Source: Verticillium longisporum (Eukaryota; Ascomycota; Sordariomycetes; Glomerellales; Plectosphaerellaceae). Taken from it: DNA of 64,000 bases. The notes under the pieces were generated by a model. That model did not search any database. It saw only the letters and a list, made by a program, of their open reading frames with translations, and had not been told where the DNA came from. Shown in pieces: positions 32,301 through 44,940 of the stretch; the stretch's first letter is position 1, and the number at the start of each line of letters is the position of its first letter. The translations under genes were made by a program, and so were the position numbers. Location: contig JAETXT010000003.1 in the NCBI GenBank assembly GCA_019188255.1, positions 6,386,001 through 6,450,000 on the forward strand. The letters run 5' to 3'.

Positions 32301-35094
32301 TTACAACGCCCGCAACCTCTTCCACTGTGCCACTGCTTCGCCCCTCTCTTCTTGAGTGGATTCTCTAAACTCTTCGATGCCCTGCCTAATTCGGATGAGG
32401 AAGATTTCGGCCTTCAACTTGGTCAGATGGTGCCTTGAGTATTCCTTCTCTATGCCCTTCATTGAATATCCTGGTAAAGCAAAGAGTGCTACATCGTGTT
32501 AGCAGAGCTCAATGAACCAAGGACAGCGCGAACGGGGCTACGTACCTGATGCAAGATTATAAGTGAAACCGCGTCCGCCTTGGTAGATGCCTTTCAGCGT
32601 GCCGACGGCGCCTCCGTCCTTCGCGCCGCGGTACGGCAACACTACAACGCCGCTGAAGGCGTCCCACACGCTCAGGTAGAACCCCTTGCCAGCCGCCTTG
32701 AGACCGATGCCGAATCCGGTGATCGGGTCTCGTGGCCTCACGGGGACGCCGAAATTGCCGTACGAGGGATAGTTGTGGCAGACGCAGGCGATATTGTACA
32801 TCATCGCAACGGGCGCCTTGAGTCCGATCTTGGTGAGGTTGGCCACGTATCGACCGGTGGCGCGCGTGACGTAGAAGGCGCGGCCGTACTTGCCCTCCTC
32901 TCGTGCGGCCCAGCTCGCTTTCCGCTTCTCGTGGGACGTTAGAGCCCGCGGATCGGTAGCTGTGACACTGTCGTCTTTCCGCAACGTCTTCGTGGCCATC
33001 CTATGCGCAAATGCCTCCATTTGCGCCTGGGAGACTGTCCCGATGTTATCACTTGTGGCTGCGTCGCCGGTGCTGGGCGGCGCAGGATCGTCGTTCGTCT
33101 TCTCAGCGTCGCCGATGGCAGGGGGTGGTGGAGCCGGCGCTGTGTTCAGGCTCGCTGTTACCTTTCCGCTGAGCACGTTGGGCCGCGCCTTGAGACGGCG
33201 TGTATAGTCGGAAGTGGCCACGCCGAGAGCCGTGAAGAAACCGGCCGTTGCCGCGACGACGCCAATGATGGGATGCTCGGCGCCTTCGTCAATGTACCAC
33301 AGCTTGTGGCGCAACAGCTTGATGTCGTGCGACTGAATCAGGTTCTCGTTGATCAAGCAGCCTACGGCAAAGTTGCTGAGGTGAGCGTTTGTCTTCTTGT
33401 GCCGCCAGATGGCGACCCTTTCCGGAAAGATGTCGCAGCGCAGCTCATCGACGTTGAGACGGTGTTGGAAATCCCTCGCCGTGTCGCCGGCACCGTCCTC
33501 TTCCTGGATGTGCTCGGCCATGACTTCGGCAGCGACCTGGACCTCGGGCTGGAGGGCGAACGTGATGCTCGCAGCGAGGGACTCTGCCGTCATGGCCTTG
33601 AACGGCACAGGGGTCGGGCCGGCACCGGCGCGCGCAATCATCTTGCCCCAGAACGGCTGGTCGCCGAAGAAGGGGACAACAACCGTCGGCCGGCCGGCCG
33701 CAATACCAGCTGCCGTGGTGCCGGCGCCGCCGTGATGGCCCACAGCTGAGACGTGCTGGAAGAGCCAGTCGTGAGGGCAGTTGCCGATGAGATAGACATT
33801 GGGCGGGACATCCCCGGCACCGACACCACCCCAGCCCTTGGACACAATGGCGCGAACACCCGCTTGCCTGACGGCCTCGAAGATGAGACGTGTCAGGGCC
33901 TGGGGGTCGTCGACGACGATGGAGCCGAAGCCGATGTAGATAGGGGCTGGCCCATCTTTCAGGAAGGCCACCAGGTCGTCGGGTGGTGTGTACTTGCTGG
34001 CCATGGGTAGGAAGGAGAAGCCCGTAATCTTGATGTGCGAGTCCCAGTCGTCGGGCTTGGGAATCAGACTCTCGGTCCAGAGGTAGGTGAATGGAACGCG
34101 GTGGCGTGGCAATAGGTTGCAACCCCACATCGGGCTGATGGGGTCCAGGTGCAGCGTTTGCATGCGGAACTTGTTGATGATGTCTCCGAGGCTGTCACAG
34201 TTAGTGCACGGTTCGATGCTTACTCTGGGGAATCGCAACTTACCCCTGCCACGTTAGAAGCTCCATGACCATGAAGGAGAGGTAGTTGGCGGACTTGGCG
34301 TCGGAATCACCATAGTTCATGGCGGCCAGCGGGTGGTGGAATGCCTCGGTCGGCGACCAAGGCATGGTAAAGACCATGTGCAGAGGGATGCCAAGCTTCT
34401 CGGCGCAATGAATGTGCGCCATGGAGGGCGGGTTGGCAATGATGGCATCGGCGATGAAGAGATCTTTTGGGTCGGGCACGTTCGCCGCCCTGAGGGGCTG
34501 CCTGCTCATGCCGTTGCCAGCCTCGATGCAGCTGCGCCAGCCGCCGTTGATGATCTCGGACATTTCGGCACGCCTCTTGCTAATGTCGCCGGCTCGCATG
34601 CTCTCGCGGCTGGGCAACAGACCCGGGTTCTTCACCATGTAGGCCATGAGAGCTTCGGGATCGCCGCCAATGCTGAAGAATTCAACGCCGTTGGACTCGA
34701 CAAAGTCTTTGAAGACAGGGTGAGTGCAGATGCGTACGCGATGGCCATAGGTTGATTTGAGGAGCTGGGCAATGGGGATGAAAGGTTGAACGTCGCCTCG
34801 AGACCCGACAATGTGGATGGCGATGCACAGAGGCAGGCGCGGGCAGTGGGATTCGTCGTCGTCGAAGGGCATGTAACTCCCCTTCCGGACTTTTGGCGGG
34901 TGTCTGGGTGGTGGACGATCGCAAAAGTTGCCTCGAAATCGCGAGACCCATCCAGCAAGCATCTTGGGGCTCGCGTGAAACTGAACGTTGACGCGGCCAT
35001 CGTTGCCGACGTTGCTAGATGTGGTTGGGTTGGCGTTGGCATCGTCGAGGGCGATGTGGCCGAGGCCTCGGGACGAGATGCGATTGAGGGCCAT
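32301..35094 (-). CDS. UDP-glycosyltransferase, sterol-glucosyltransferase-like (GT28 N-terminal type)
   Basis: Probably transfers glucose from UDP-glucose to a sterol or other lipid. Three exons: 35094-34244, 34191-32546 and 32488-32301, giving 894 residues. The N-terminal Rossmann half opens with CIAIHIVGSRGDVQPFIPIA. The nucleotide-sugar signature in the C-terminal half is HDWLFQHVSAVGHHGGAGTT followed by GRPTVVVPFFGDQPFWG, as in ATG26/UGT51-type enzymes. Unlike ATG26, no GRAM or PH domain precedes the catalytic part; the protein starts only about 90 residues before it. A 300-residue C-terminal extension with a weakly hydrophobic stretch (GVVAATAGFFTALGVA) and a conserved end (GIYQGGRGFTYNLAS) follows. 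Such shortened family members are common in filamentous fungi and their acceptors are mostly unknown. Confidence 0.88.
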
Positions 35095-36311
35095 GGCGAC
35101 TTGCCAGCGTTTGTCGCAGCGTTGCTGTCAGGTTTTGTGCCAGCAGAATGGGGCTTGTGGGCGCGTGTGTGCCGTATAAGTGTGTCTGTTTTTTGGGACG
35201 AAAAGCGCGGTGGATGAAATATACAATGTTGATTGATGAATGACGATGGCTGTGGGTTTTGGCCGGCACGGCGCGGGGGGGGATCGTGGGTTAATGCCGA
35301 AACGTGACCAGTTGGTCACCGCGGGCTGTACAAAGGAAACTCGCCGTGGACAATGCAATGCAATCAATCAGCTGGCAGTGAAAGTTCATATCAGAATGAT
35401 GACGGATGGGCTGTAATGACCGTGTCCGCGTAAGCCGGCCACCAGAGTTTGCATTCAAACCGCATCCGTCGGCACCGGTGGATAGTGTAAGGCACCTAGA
35501 GATGGTAGTTGACTAGTGGCTCTGGTGCTGATTCAGGGCACGGGCCTAGGCAGCGGGGCACGGGACAAATGGTTGGTTGCCTGCCCTGGGCAAGCTTTGG
35601 CATCCTTGACATTCTCGGATGCTTGTACGATGGGAGTTTGGTGATTGGCGTCTATTGAGATGACGTCGGGGCGGGTCAATCAGTCACGGCAGACAGTAAG
35701 TGGCCGGGGCCGTGGACAGGAAAGAAGTCCCCTTCTCGCCCCTGGTCAAGCAAGCTTCAGCTGCAGGCAGGAGACGGAAACTGCACTGCGTTTAGTCACA
35801 TTATGGAAGCAGGAGCCAGCCAGTCCGAGGCGCACCTGCTTTGCTTGCCGCGCACCGAGACCGAGATCGCACCTCGGTTTCGCCAGTGCCAAAGAAGACG
35901 AGGGAAACCGCGGGTTGAGTTGGGTTGGCAGTTGGCAGGCGCAAGCGTCAGTTGAGCGGTCGAGACTTCCATTCCGAGGAGCATGACCTGATGGATGGTT
36001 GCGGGAGCAAGGGCGCCCCGGGGTCCCGGCCAACTGGCTACCCACAAAGGCAAAAACGGGTCTCAGGCGGCTGGCGCTGGCTCTGGTGCTGGTGCTGGTA
36101 CTGGTGCTGGTCCCGGTGCGCACGCTGGTATGCGACGGCAAGTCATGCCACGACCCTGAGACGCCAATTCTACTTTAGCACTCGCATCCCCTCCTCCCTT
36201 TCCCGCCCCTGGGCCTCTGGGGTCACCTTGGTCTTGCTTTCTGGGCTTTTTCTTTCCTCCCCGTCAATTCCCGAAGAACACAGCATACTTGGCAGTCCAC
36301 GGGGTCCCGTC
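35095..36311. other. Divergent intergenic region
   Basis: About 1.2 kb between the glycosyltransferase and the DUF2985 gene. A CTGGTGCTGGTGCTGG-type simple repeat lies near 36080-36112. Otherwise no supported feature. Confidence 0.45.
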
Positions 36312-37726
36312 ATGGCGGAACCAGCTGCTTTCAGTCCTGTCAGGAGGCCGACGACCGACTCAACAAGTGGCGGCCGTCCCGGCCCACCCGAGAGAGCCGC
36401 GACGGGCACAGGCACCATAGGCACCACAAGCACAAGCAACCGAAGCCTCGTCGGTCGGGTTCGCGGTGCTTCCATTTCGCTGATCAACGCAAACCCTCAG
36501 CTGGGCATGTGGCAAGCTACCGGCACAGCAATCGCTCAGGCACCAAATCTGACTGAGCTGCGCGACCCTGAGCTCGGCGGCGACCACATCACCTTCAACG
36601 CACAAGGCCACTCAACCCGCGTCGCCCGGGAGGAGCCCGATGGCGAGCTCGCCTTGGTCAGCAGCTGGGTCACCAGACGCCAATCCGGCTTCGGCCCTGG
36701 TCAGCAGGAGACAAGCCCCGAACCCATCCCCGAGGTGGACCCCATGGACACCCGGTACAACGACGTCACCGCGGCCCACGGCGTCCTCGACGCCCCCGAG
36801 GAGATCACCAACACCCAAGGTGCCCCCGAACCGCCGCGCCAGGACCTCAAGCGACGCAAAAGTCTCCACGAAATGCGCACGACACAGGAGAAGGCCAAGT
36901 GGGGGCCGACCATCATGAACGGACTCAAAGCCTTTTGGAAATTCTTCATCACACCGTCAGGCTTTCTGATCACCATCTATGGCCTCAACATTGTGGTGCG
37001 TACTCTCTAGGATCTCTACTGACACGGCTTCGCTGACGATGCACAGGCATGGGGCGCCATGCTCTTCTTCCTCTTGCTCAAGGCCGCTCCTGCGATGAAC
37101 CACCCGTCTGCAGATGCCGACAACTCGCCGCGCAAGATCTGGCTCGAGATTTCCAGCCAGATTCTCAACGCGCTCTTCTGCGTCACGGGTTTCGGCCTGG
37201 CCCCGTGGCGGTTCCGCGACCTGTATTACTACATCAGGGCAGTCAACTTGAAAAAGCAAACCGCCATGCAGAAGTTGGCGAACCAAAACAAGTCCTGGTT
37301 CCGGCCGCCAGCGTGGGCTGCCGGGGATGGAGGCGACGGTATCGTTGTGGACGAGGACTCGTCCGATATCGCCAGCACGTTCACCGGCAAGAGGGCGCCA
37401 CCGACGCCCCTCTGGAAGCTTGGGTTCACCATCTGGATGATGGTGCTCAACACGTTTCTGCAGGCTGTGCTGTGCGGCTTCATGTGGGGATACAATCGGT
37501 TCGACCGTCCGGTGAGTACGCCCCTTCATAGGAATTTGTTTTTCTGTCGCTGATCCTTGTCATGCAGTCCTGGGCGACGGGTACGTTCCTTGCACTTGGC
37601 TGCGGTGTTGCCATGGCGGCTGGGCTCATGTCGTGGTGGGAGGGGCGCAAGGTGAAGAAGATAGAAGGCCCCGAAGTACAGGTCGTCCAAGAAGTACAAG
37701 AGGTTCGACAGGTTGAGCAGGTCTAA
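36312..37726 (+). CDS. DUF2985-family multi-pass membrane protein
   Basis: Unknown function; a fungal membrane family. Three exons: 36312-36995, 37047-37511 and 37568-37726, with donors GTGCGT and GTGAGT and acceptors ACAG and GCAG, giving 435 residues. Residues 1-200 are disordered, with Ser/Thr/Pro stretches. The conserved DUF2985 core starts at WGPTIMNGLKAFWKFFITPS, a first membrane helix (FLITIYGLNIVAWGAMLFFL). Next comes the segment PRKIWLEISSQILNALFCVT with FGLAPWRFRDLYYYI, then a third (LGFTIWMMVLNTFLQAVLCG) and a fourth helix (FLALGCGVAMAAGLMSWW). The tail repeats Val-Gln-Glu units (VQVVQEVQEVRQVEQV). An upstream in-frame ATG at 35925 adds improbable sequence, so 36312 is chosen. Confidence 0.88.
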
Positions 37727-37960
37727 GATGAAGGGTAACGGAATTATGGATACAGTATGCAAATGTTTAATGTTTAGAGGAAGCGATAGAGATGTTGCGC
37801 CGACAACGTACTGTCGACGACCAACACTCGGTTATACCCTGGAGCTCGCCTTCATTCGGCCAACTCTTGATGTGTGGTTCTCCGATTGGCATGCGAACGA
37901 CAACCGCTCGGCATCTCACATGATATCCAGAGCCTACCATGCAGATCCGATGCCCTGTCG

Positions 37961-40532
37961 TCACAGTTTGTGGAAAGAACGTGTCACCGTCCGACCGTCT
38001 CCTGCTATTTCCTGCGACCCTTCCAAAGCCCAGCCATGTGGCAGCTTGACGACGGCTCTGGAGTGCGCGGGGATGGTCACAGAGAGCGTCCCGCTTGACC
38101 TGTCGTCCTGCTGCACCAAGGACACGCGCACCTCGCCCGCGGGCGTGGCGATGGAGCATTCGACAGACGTCAGGTCGGCCAACACAGGCTCGACACCAAT
38201 GTCCTTCCATCCGGGGGTCAGCGGGTACAAGCCGGCGACGTACCTGGGCAAGAGATGTACGGGCCACGTGGCCCACCCGTGCGCCAGCGAGACGTCGTGC
38301 ATCAGCGGCGCGCCGTCGAGTTTCATCGCTTCCCAGTGCGCTCCGGAGTAGTTGGGACCCGTCGAGTCGGACATGGGATGCCAGACTGTCCGGAGCAGAT
38401 CCACGGCGGGCTGGGCCTCGCCCTGGGCGAAGAGCGCTTCGACGGCAAATCCAGATGCGTAGGGACTGGCGACGCCAAACCTGCCCCAGTGACCGAGGCC
38501 TTGGAAAGCGGCAGGAAGGTCTCCGGAGGATGAAGACAGGCGTTCGATGAGTCTCGGGTGAAGGGGCACGATGGTCTTTGTGAGCGCATAGGCGTTGACG
38601 TCCTGACTGAACCCGTCTGCGGGCAGCGACGCACCCATTTGGAGGATACCGAGCTCATCGTTCCAGAAATGCTCAGCCATTGCGCGTTTCAACGTGCTGG
38701 CTCTGGACAAATACCAAGGACGGGAAAGTTCATTTTGGGACATGGCGGCCATGGATAAAAGGGCGTCGTAGTAGGCAACATTGAGGCCGGAGGAGACACC
38801 AAATACCGGGCCGCCCATTGGGAACCAGGTCACTGTCCTCAGGTCAGTCAACTTGTTCGAGGTTTCGCAGATGAATGTGAACTTACTCTGCAGGTGGGGA
38901 GGTGCTTCGATGAGGCCTGCCGCGTTGGTGAACTTGTCCGCATAGTGAATCAGCTTCTCCAGTTTCTGGAAGCAAGACTCAACTGCTTCCCGTTCTCCCG
39001 AGTGCATCCAGTAGTCCTTGATGGAGACTACCAAAAATAAAGCATACGTGAGGGAGTAGAAAGCATAAGACGGAGGCGGGCCCTCATCTCTATGCTCTGG
39101 GGTCTGGATAGGGCAGAGGTTCCCCAGGTAGCCTTCGGCTGTCTGGTGGCTCACGAGCAGTCGAATGGAGCCCCTCCAGGCCTCAAAGTCGGCAGTGGAA
39201 TACGCCAGCGAACGGCCCATGACGAAGACGTCGCCTCCGAAGCAGGCCCGGTCCCGTTTGGCCCCATCAACTGTGCAGGCCAGTGGATTCGTGCCGACCT
39301 GGAAATCGGCAAACACGGCCGCGGCTTCGGGTGCCTGCATGCTGTTTTGGTAAAGCTTCTCGCCGTCCAGGTCCGAGACGGTCAGGTTTCTGTACATCGA
39401 AAGCCAGCCCTCGGGGCCCCCGAACGCAACGGATCCAGTGTTGATCTTGCCGCCGGAGAGCATACCTCTAATCTGCACGTCTTTGATCTCAGCCACCTGC
39501 TTATTTTCAATGACAATAGTGACTGTGCCTTCCTTAACGGTGGTGCGGACGGCCAGCCAACCGGACAAATCCATGTCGGCAGGCAATGGCCAGCTCCCTC
39601 TTGGAACCACGGGCATCATCGACGACTGATTTGAGAGTCCTTCAAAGGCCTCGAGTTTCCTCTCGTCAGCATCGAGACAGAGAACCAGGCCGTTGGCAAC
39701 CATATGAACCCCCCAACTAGCTCCAACACGGTCAATCGTCACCTCGAACTCGACAATCTTGTCGGTCCATTCAGTACCCTGGCGGCAGGGGGCCCAGTGG
39801 CCGGCAAAGACACGTGTTCCATCCTCTGTGACGTCCCACGCAGGCCGTGTCTCCCCTTGGCGAACGGTACACATGTCGACGGTGCGGACTCCATCTGTCC
39901 AGATGCTGTTCAGGCTTTCGTCGGAACAGCGAAAAGTGCTCGGTACGGGCGTCTCGGCGCGCACTTTGCGAAAGCCGATGGATGAAAACGTGATTGATGT
40001 TTCCGGAACAACGAGTGAGACCTTCTGGTACCGTTGGGAGTATTGAGCATGGCGGGCTTCTACCATCTGGGGCTCGTTCCCCCGCCTCGCATCATACAGG
40101 CAGCTCCTGTAGCTGTCCATGGCGTTGGAGAAGAGGAAGAAGGGTCCATCGCCTGAAAATCAACTTAGCAAACACAACTCCCATGTGCTCTTTGAAGGGG
40201 GCACGATGGGGCAGTTAAACCTTTCTCGTGATCAATGCCAGCCCGAGTCTCGCTGTACGTGACTCGGAAGAGAACCGTCTGTTCGGGTCCCGAAGCCGAC
40301 TTGATGTGAAAGACAAGGATGCCGCCTTCGCAGCGACCATAGTCGAAGATGACCTCGATGTTCTCGGTTCCCTTTAAGTTTGAGAGAGTAAGGCAGAATC
40401 TGTCAGGTCAAGCGGCGACTGTGATGTGAGATTGACCGTGGCCCTCGGACACGCCGTTGACTTGGGGGCTGTCGACATGATGGCTCATTCCTCTGAAAGC
40501 ATTGAATCGAAACTTGCAGCCCGCAGATACGT
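37961..40532 (-). CDS. Alpha-L-rhamnosidase-like glycosidase (GH78 type), 5' part disrupted or mis-spliced
   Basis: Predicted to release terminal rhamnose from glycans or glycosides. The well-supported part has an in-frame exon 40152-38887, a 54-bp intron (38886-38833, GTAAGT...GACAG) and a last exon 38832-37961. Upstream, a coding-like exon ending at 40221 joins in frame through a weak donor GTTTAA. The order is an N-terminal beta domain, a laminin-G/concanavalin-like insert (about codons 105-270 after 40120), then the six-hairpin catalytic barrel with DGAKRDRACFGGDVFVMGRS and FPMGGPVFGVSSGLNVAYYD, and a C-terminal beta sandwich. No signal peptide is visible. Above 40371 the frame meets TGA (40410-40408) and, after a likely short intron, TAG (40601-40599), though the sequence around both looks coding. 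Either the gene is decayed at its 5' end or the exon structure is unusual; start uncertain. Confidence 0.75.
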
Positions 40533-41775
40533 CTGTATGATAAGGTCTACTGGTCACAGCTTCGCTTGAAACATACCCCGAGGCAGCTCAATGAAGTGCT
40601 ACCCTCGGCGGAGGGATGCGAGACTCTCGACCTTCGGCGGCCGGAAGTGCCCCACACCGACGATCGGGATATCCGGGCATCGTGTCAGAGGCCGGGAAAC
40701 CCGAACGGCGACTTCTGACGGGACCGAGCGTTTCGACGCAACAGAAGGACTTAAGTCAGGCAAACGTCTGGGTCCTGGCTGTTCCAAAGCATATCTGTGG
40801 GCAAAGCTGGTAGCTACCTATGCAGGTGGTTCTGACTTCTGTCACGGCATCAGTTGCCCAGATACCCCACGTTTCCTGTGGGGGGCCAAGGACGTCGATG
40901 TGAGATGTTGAAGTGGAGAGATCGAACCAGGACTGTGGATTGAGTAGACTTTCTGCTGTGCAGTTTGTCCAATATTGCTTGTTATCAACTCCAATCACCT
41001 AGCATGCGTTTCGTAGGCAGATCCACAAAGACTCGGCTAAGATTCGAAAGAGCCTTTGGTGTGCCTCGTGCAATGAAACCTCATATAATCCTGCCGAAGA
41101 TGTACAACATGATGAGGATTTCTCCAGGTGTGAACGCAACCGATGTGGATGCTTCGATGGTCTATCAGTCTGTCTCGCCCCTCGAGGTTTTGGTCTGCTC
41201 GGCGCCCTCGTCGACAGACCTCTGATTGAGCACAGCTGATATGCGCGAGGCTTCCACATTGGAACCAGAAACGGAATCTATGGTGGTTCTCAAGTCATCG
41301 AACCATGTATACCATCAATTCTGCTTCGTCCAAATGACCGTGTTCAATGACACATCTCTGGGCCATGCTCCCGGTCGAGCACAGCAGAGAGTGTCAATGA
41401 GCGCCGGTGACCTATTGCCCCGAAACTCCAAAGGCCAAGGAACTCCATGGCGCGAGCTTTCAGCATGGATCAGGTCAAATATGGGGACGTGAGCGACCTC
41501 CTTCCCCATCAACCCTAGCAAGCCGTGTGGCCGGCCTCGGCGACCAGCCTCGCCTGACGGTGAAATCGTACGAAGGACATACAGGCGCAGGGGGGAAACG
41601 CGACTCTTGCTAGTCGATAAGGTTGAGCTGTCTTTAGCTCGCGGTGCGCGATGGCCATCCCGTATTGTCCCCATGTGCCTTCTGACGTTCCATCGATAAG
41701 GTTCTGGGATCCGCTGCGCTTCGAGCCGAGCTAGGCACCTCACCTTGGTTGGCACTGTACCCCCGCCTGCCTTGG

Positions 41776-41856
41776 GTAAGGTACCTTACCTTACCTACCT
41801 ACCTTACTTAGCTTACCTACCACTTACCTAGGTACCTAGGTAGGTACCTAGGTAAG
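41776..41856. repeat. TACCTACC / TAGGTACC simple repeat
   Basis: A run of near-identical words (TACCT, TACCTACC, CCTAGGTA, GGTACC) that is also partly self-complementary, so it can fold. Similar shorter words occur near 4424, 7540, 11424 and 23032 in this window, always between genes. Confidence 0.8.
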
Positions 41857-43086
41857 CACCGTCCAGTAACGTACCTGACCAAAGAGGACTCCAAACCTTC
41901 TGGACTGGCCTTGCCTTCTTAACGCGATACATCTCTTCCTCTTCTGTCGCCAATCTTGACTCGATCGGTCTCCGAACAATGCCTCACCTCCGAGACACCT
42001 TGGACGATTCCGTCGTTCCAGCCTGCGACGACCCTGAACTGCTGGCGTCCGCCGACTCGTCGCTGGCATCTGAAGCGTGACCAGCGCATGGCTTGCATCA
42101 TGAACGCCACCGTCGACACGAATCGCATTGACCAAAGCATGCCCAATACAACGAGTCAACGACGATGGGTTGCCAAGACAAACACCTCGATAGCCTCGTA
42201 TGCACGCTGCAGCCCTCGATGCATGGCACTTGGCCGGCCTGAAAGCCACCAGCCATGGTCATTGCTGGTCAGCATGACACCAGGCTTCTGGAAGCGCCAC
42301 GGGAAGACAGACTGTACAGATGCGGAAGCTGGGCCATCTCTTCCTGGAGAGACCCGCATTCTTCAGGATACAGTGAAACTCTTCTTGGCATGGATGGGGG
42401 GAGGAACCTATCTTGCGTCTCAATTCGGAACCATCCATGCTTCTGCATCAATTGTATGAGCCTCGCAATGCGGCTGCTCGAAATCTGAGCGTTCATCACT
42501 GATAGAGAATCTGCCTGGGGCAGACAGAACACGGTACTTGCGGGCTGACCCCATTCTCTCTCAGCAAGAGGCAACATAGGCCCGCCTTGCTGAACCCCTC
42601 CGCCAAGACCTCGGCCGCTGAAAAGCAATCACTGATGGCTGTGCTCTTGCCAAGCACGACGGCTATGACCACATCTTGGGACCTTCTTGTTTGAGCATGC
42701 CGTCCCCTCCAGACACCTTTTGGTTGGCCAATGGCACCTTTAACGACCATGTCATTATCGTCGACAGGGCACTTGGGTCTCCAGCCGAGCTATGGAGGCG
42801 ACTAGCCTCGACGCGCTTCGTGTTCACATTTGGAAGGACGAACAAGTCGCCCAGGCGCTACATCAAGTTACAACTCTCTTCCCCGGAACTACTATTACAA
42901 TTGAGAGGCCTTGAATGCCCCGCAGACCTTGGCAGTTTGCCTCGCCTGCTCAGATGCGAGCTCACAAGGGCGGGGTCTGTGGAATGTGCAGTCTGACTGT
43001 CCTGTCGTCACCCTAGGGGTTGTTGGGCAGGCGGACCTGTCGATCCTCGTCTTCTGTCTTGGATATGATCCCGACGACGCGCAACC

Positions 43087-43094
43087 TATATAAA
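43087..43094 (+). promoter_or_regulatory. TATA box
   Basis: TATATAAA 117 bp upstream of the ATG at 43211, followed by a pyrimidine-rich leader and the start context CATCACCATGG. Position and sequence are typical of a strongly expressed fungal gene. Confidence 0.55.
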
Positions 43095-43210
43095 GAGGAC
43101 CGCGTCTCTCTGGCCTCTTACGACGAGACAGAGCAGTCTTCACGAGCACGCTTTTCGCCTCCCTCTGAAGCCCGTCCTATCCTTCCGATTCCGTCCTACG
43201 TATCATCACC

Positions 43211-44940
43211 ATGGTTCGCGCCGCCAGCTACCTGGGCTCCCTCGCCCTGCTTGCCTCTTCGGCCCTGGCCAAGGAGGTAGCCGTCAATGAGGCTGTCGCC
43301 GCCGAGCTTTACGACTCAGGCCTTGTCCATAAGGCCGTCATGGACAGGAAGATGGTGAGTTTCCTTTTTCGAAATCCGTGTCTCGCCTGGATCGTCTAAC
43401 AAGAGGGACACAGAACTTCTGGAAGACGGCGAGAGAGTCTGGCGTCTTCAAGAGCGAGCAGTACCCGGAACTCAACGCCACCAAGTGCGTCAACGGCTGG
43501 GCGGAGGCCATCGTGGGGGATCGCCACAACACTTTCAGGTGCAACAACGTCGACCTCGTCCACTTCCTTCCTCACGTTGCTCTTGGCAGCCCCGGCGCCG
43601 AGGGATCCTCCTCGTGGGGCTGGACCTCGGACGACGACCGTGAGTTTGTCGCCGTCGGTCAGTACGACGGCACTGCCTTTATCGAGATTGGCAAGGACGG
43701 CCGCATGACCTACCTCGGCCGCCTGCCCCAGGTGACGACCCCTTCCGAGTGGCGCGAGATCCGGTCCTACAAGCACTACATGATCATCGGCTCCGTGGCG
43801 CCTGGCCACGGCCTGCAGATCTTCGACATGCAAAAGCTGCAGGCCGTTGACCCTGCCAACCCGGTCGTCGTCCACCCCTGGAACGACCTGGCCTCCTGGC
43901 CCAACGCCCTCATGCCCCGCCGCATCCAGCACAACATTGTCGTCAACGAGGAGCTGAACTACTTCGCCGCCGTCGGCTCGCAGCCTCGCACTGACCCCAA
44001 CTGCCGCAGCGGTCTCAACTTCTTTGACCTTACCGACCCCACGAACCCCAAGTCCCTGGGCTGCGCGGCCGGCGACGGGTACGTCCACGACGCCCAGTGC
44101 ATGGTGTACCACGGCCCCGACAAGCGCTACGAGGGCCGTGATATCTGCTACGGCTACAACGAGGACACGCTGACCATCTACGACGTCACCAACAAGGCCA
44201 ACGTGACCAACATCATCTCGCGCATCAGCTACGAGGGCGCGGCCTACACGCACCAGGGCTGGGTGCTCGACCCCAAGAACCAGGAGTACCTCGTCATGGA
44301 CGACGAGCTCGACGAGGTCCGCGCCCGCGGCCCTGCCGCCGACGGCTTCCCTGTCACGTACATCTGGGACATTCGCGACCTCGAGAAGCCCAAGCAGACG
44401 GGCCTCTACAAGTCCAAGACCAAGGCCATCGACCACAACCAGTACGTCATTGACGGCCTCAACTACCAGTCCAACTACGGCGCCGGCCTCCGTGTCTTTG
44501 ACGTCAGCTCCATCCCCCGCGACCCCACCGGCGCCTCCGTCTGCGAGGTCGCCTGGTTCGACCTCTACCCGGAGGACGACGACCTCCCCGGCGGCGGCGA
44601 CGTCGAGTTCCTCGGCACCTGGTCCAGCTACGCCTACTTCAAGTCGGGCTACGTATTCATCAACTCGATCGAGCGCGGTGCCTGGACCGTCAAGCTCACC
44701 GGCACCGACTGCCCGCGGGCCCCCGTCTGCAACGCCGACAACTGCCTGCGCTCCTTCCGCGCCACCTCGGTCCCCGGCCGCCTCGCCGAGTCGCGCGAGT
44801 TCTGCGACGACTTCCTCAGCCGGCCCGTCCGCGATGTCGCCGCCCTGCCGTCCCACGCCGTCAAGAACTGCGCCGGTGACGCCGTCGCGCGGGCCTCGAG
44901 CGCCTGCGCCTGTTTACCTACGGCCACGCCTGCTCCGTAG
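43211..44940 (+). CDS. Secreted LVIVD / choice-of-anchor-B family protein
   Basis: Two exons, 43211-43354 and 43414-44940 (donor GTGAGT, acceptor ACACAG), giving 556 residues. MVRAASYLGSLALLASSALA is the signal peptide. The body consists of repeated beta-propeller-like strands with LVIVD-type words (TAFIEIGKDGRMTYLGRLPQ, LQIFDMQKLQAV, LNFFDLTDPTNPKSLG, LTIYDVTNKANV, GLRVFDVSSIPRDP). Conserved blocks include WREIRSYKHYMIIGS and SYEGAAYTHQGWVLD. The Cys-rich tail (CPRAPVCNADNC, CACLPTATPAP) is probably disulphide-bonded. Fungal members are sometimes named regulatory P domain protein; the biochemical role is unknown. A long open frame on the opposite strand is a codon-bias shadow. Confidence 0.88.

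Larger units (their letters stand above)
40999..43210. other. Intergenic region with a TACCT-type repeat
   Basis: About 2.2 kb. The main structure is the simple repeat at 41776-41856, annotated separately. Small open frames (for example 41848-42249 minus) have no recognisable features. The last 150 bp are the promoter of the next gene. Confidence 0.45.

Noticed and set aside
43396..44856. 486-codon open frame on the minus strand
   Set aside because: Antisense to the LVIVD-family gene, with Val/Gly/Ala-rich composition and no motif.
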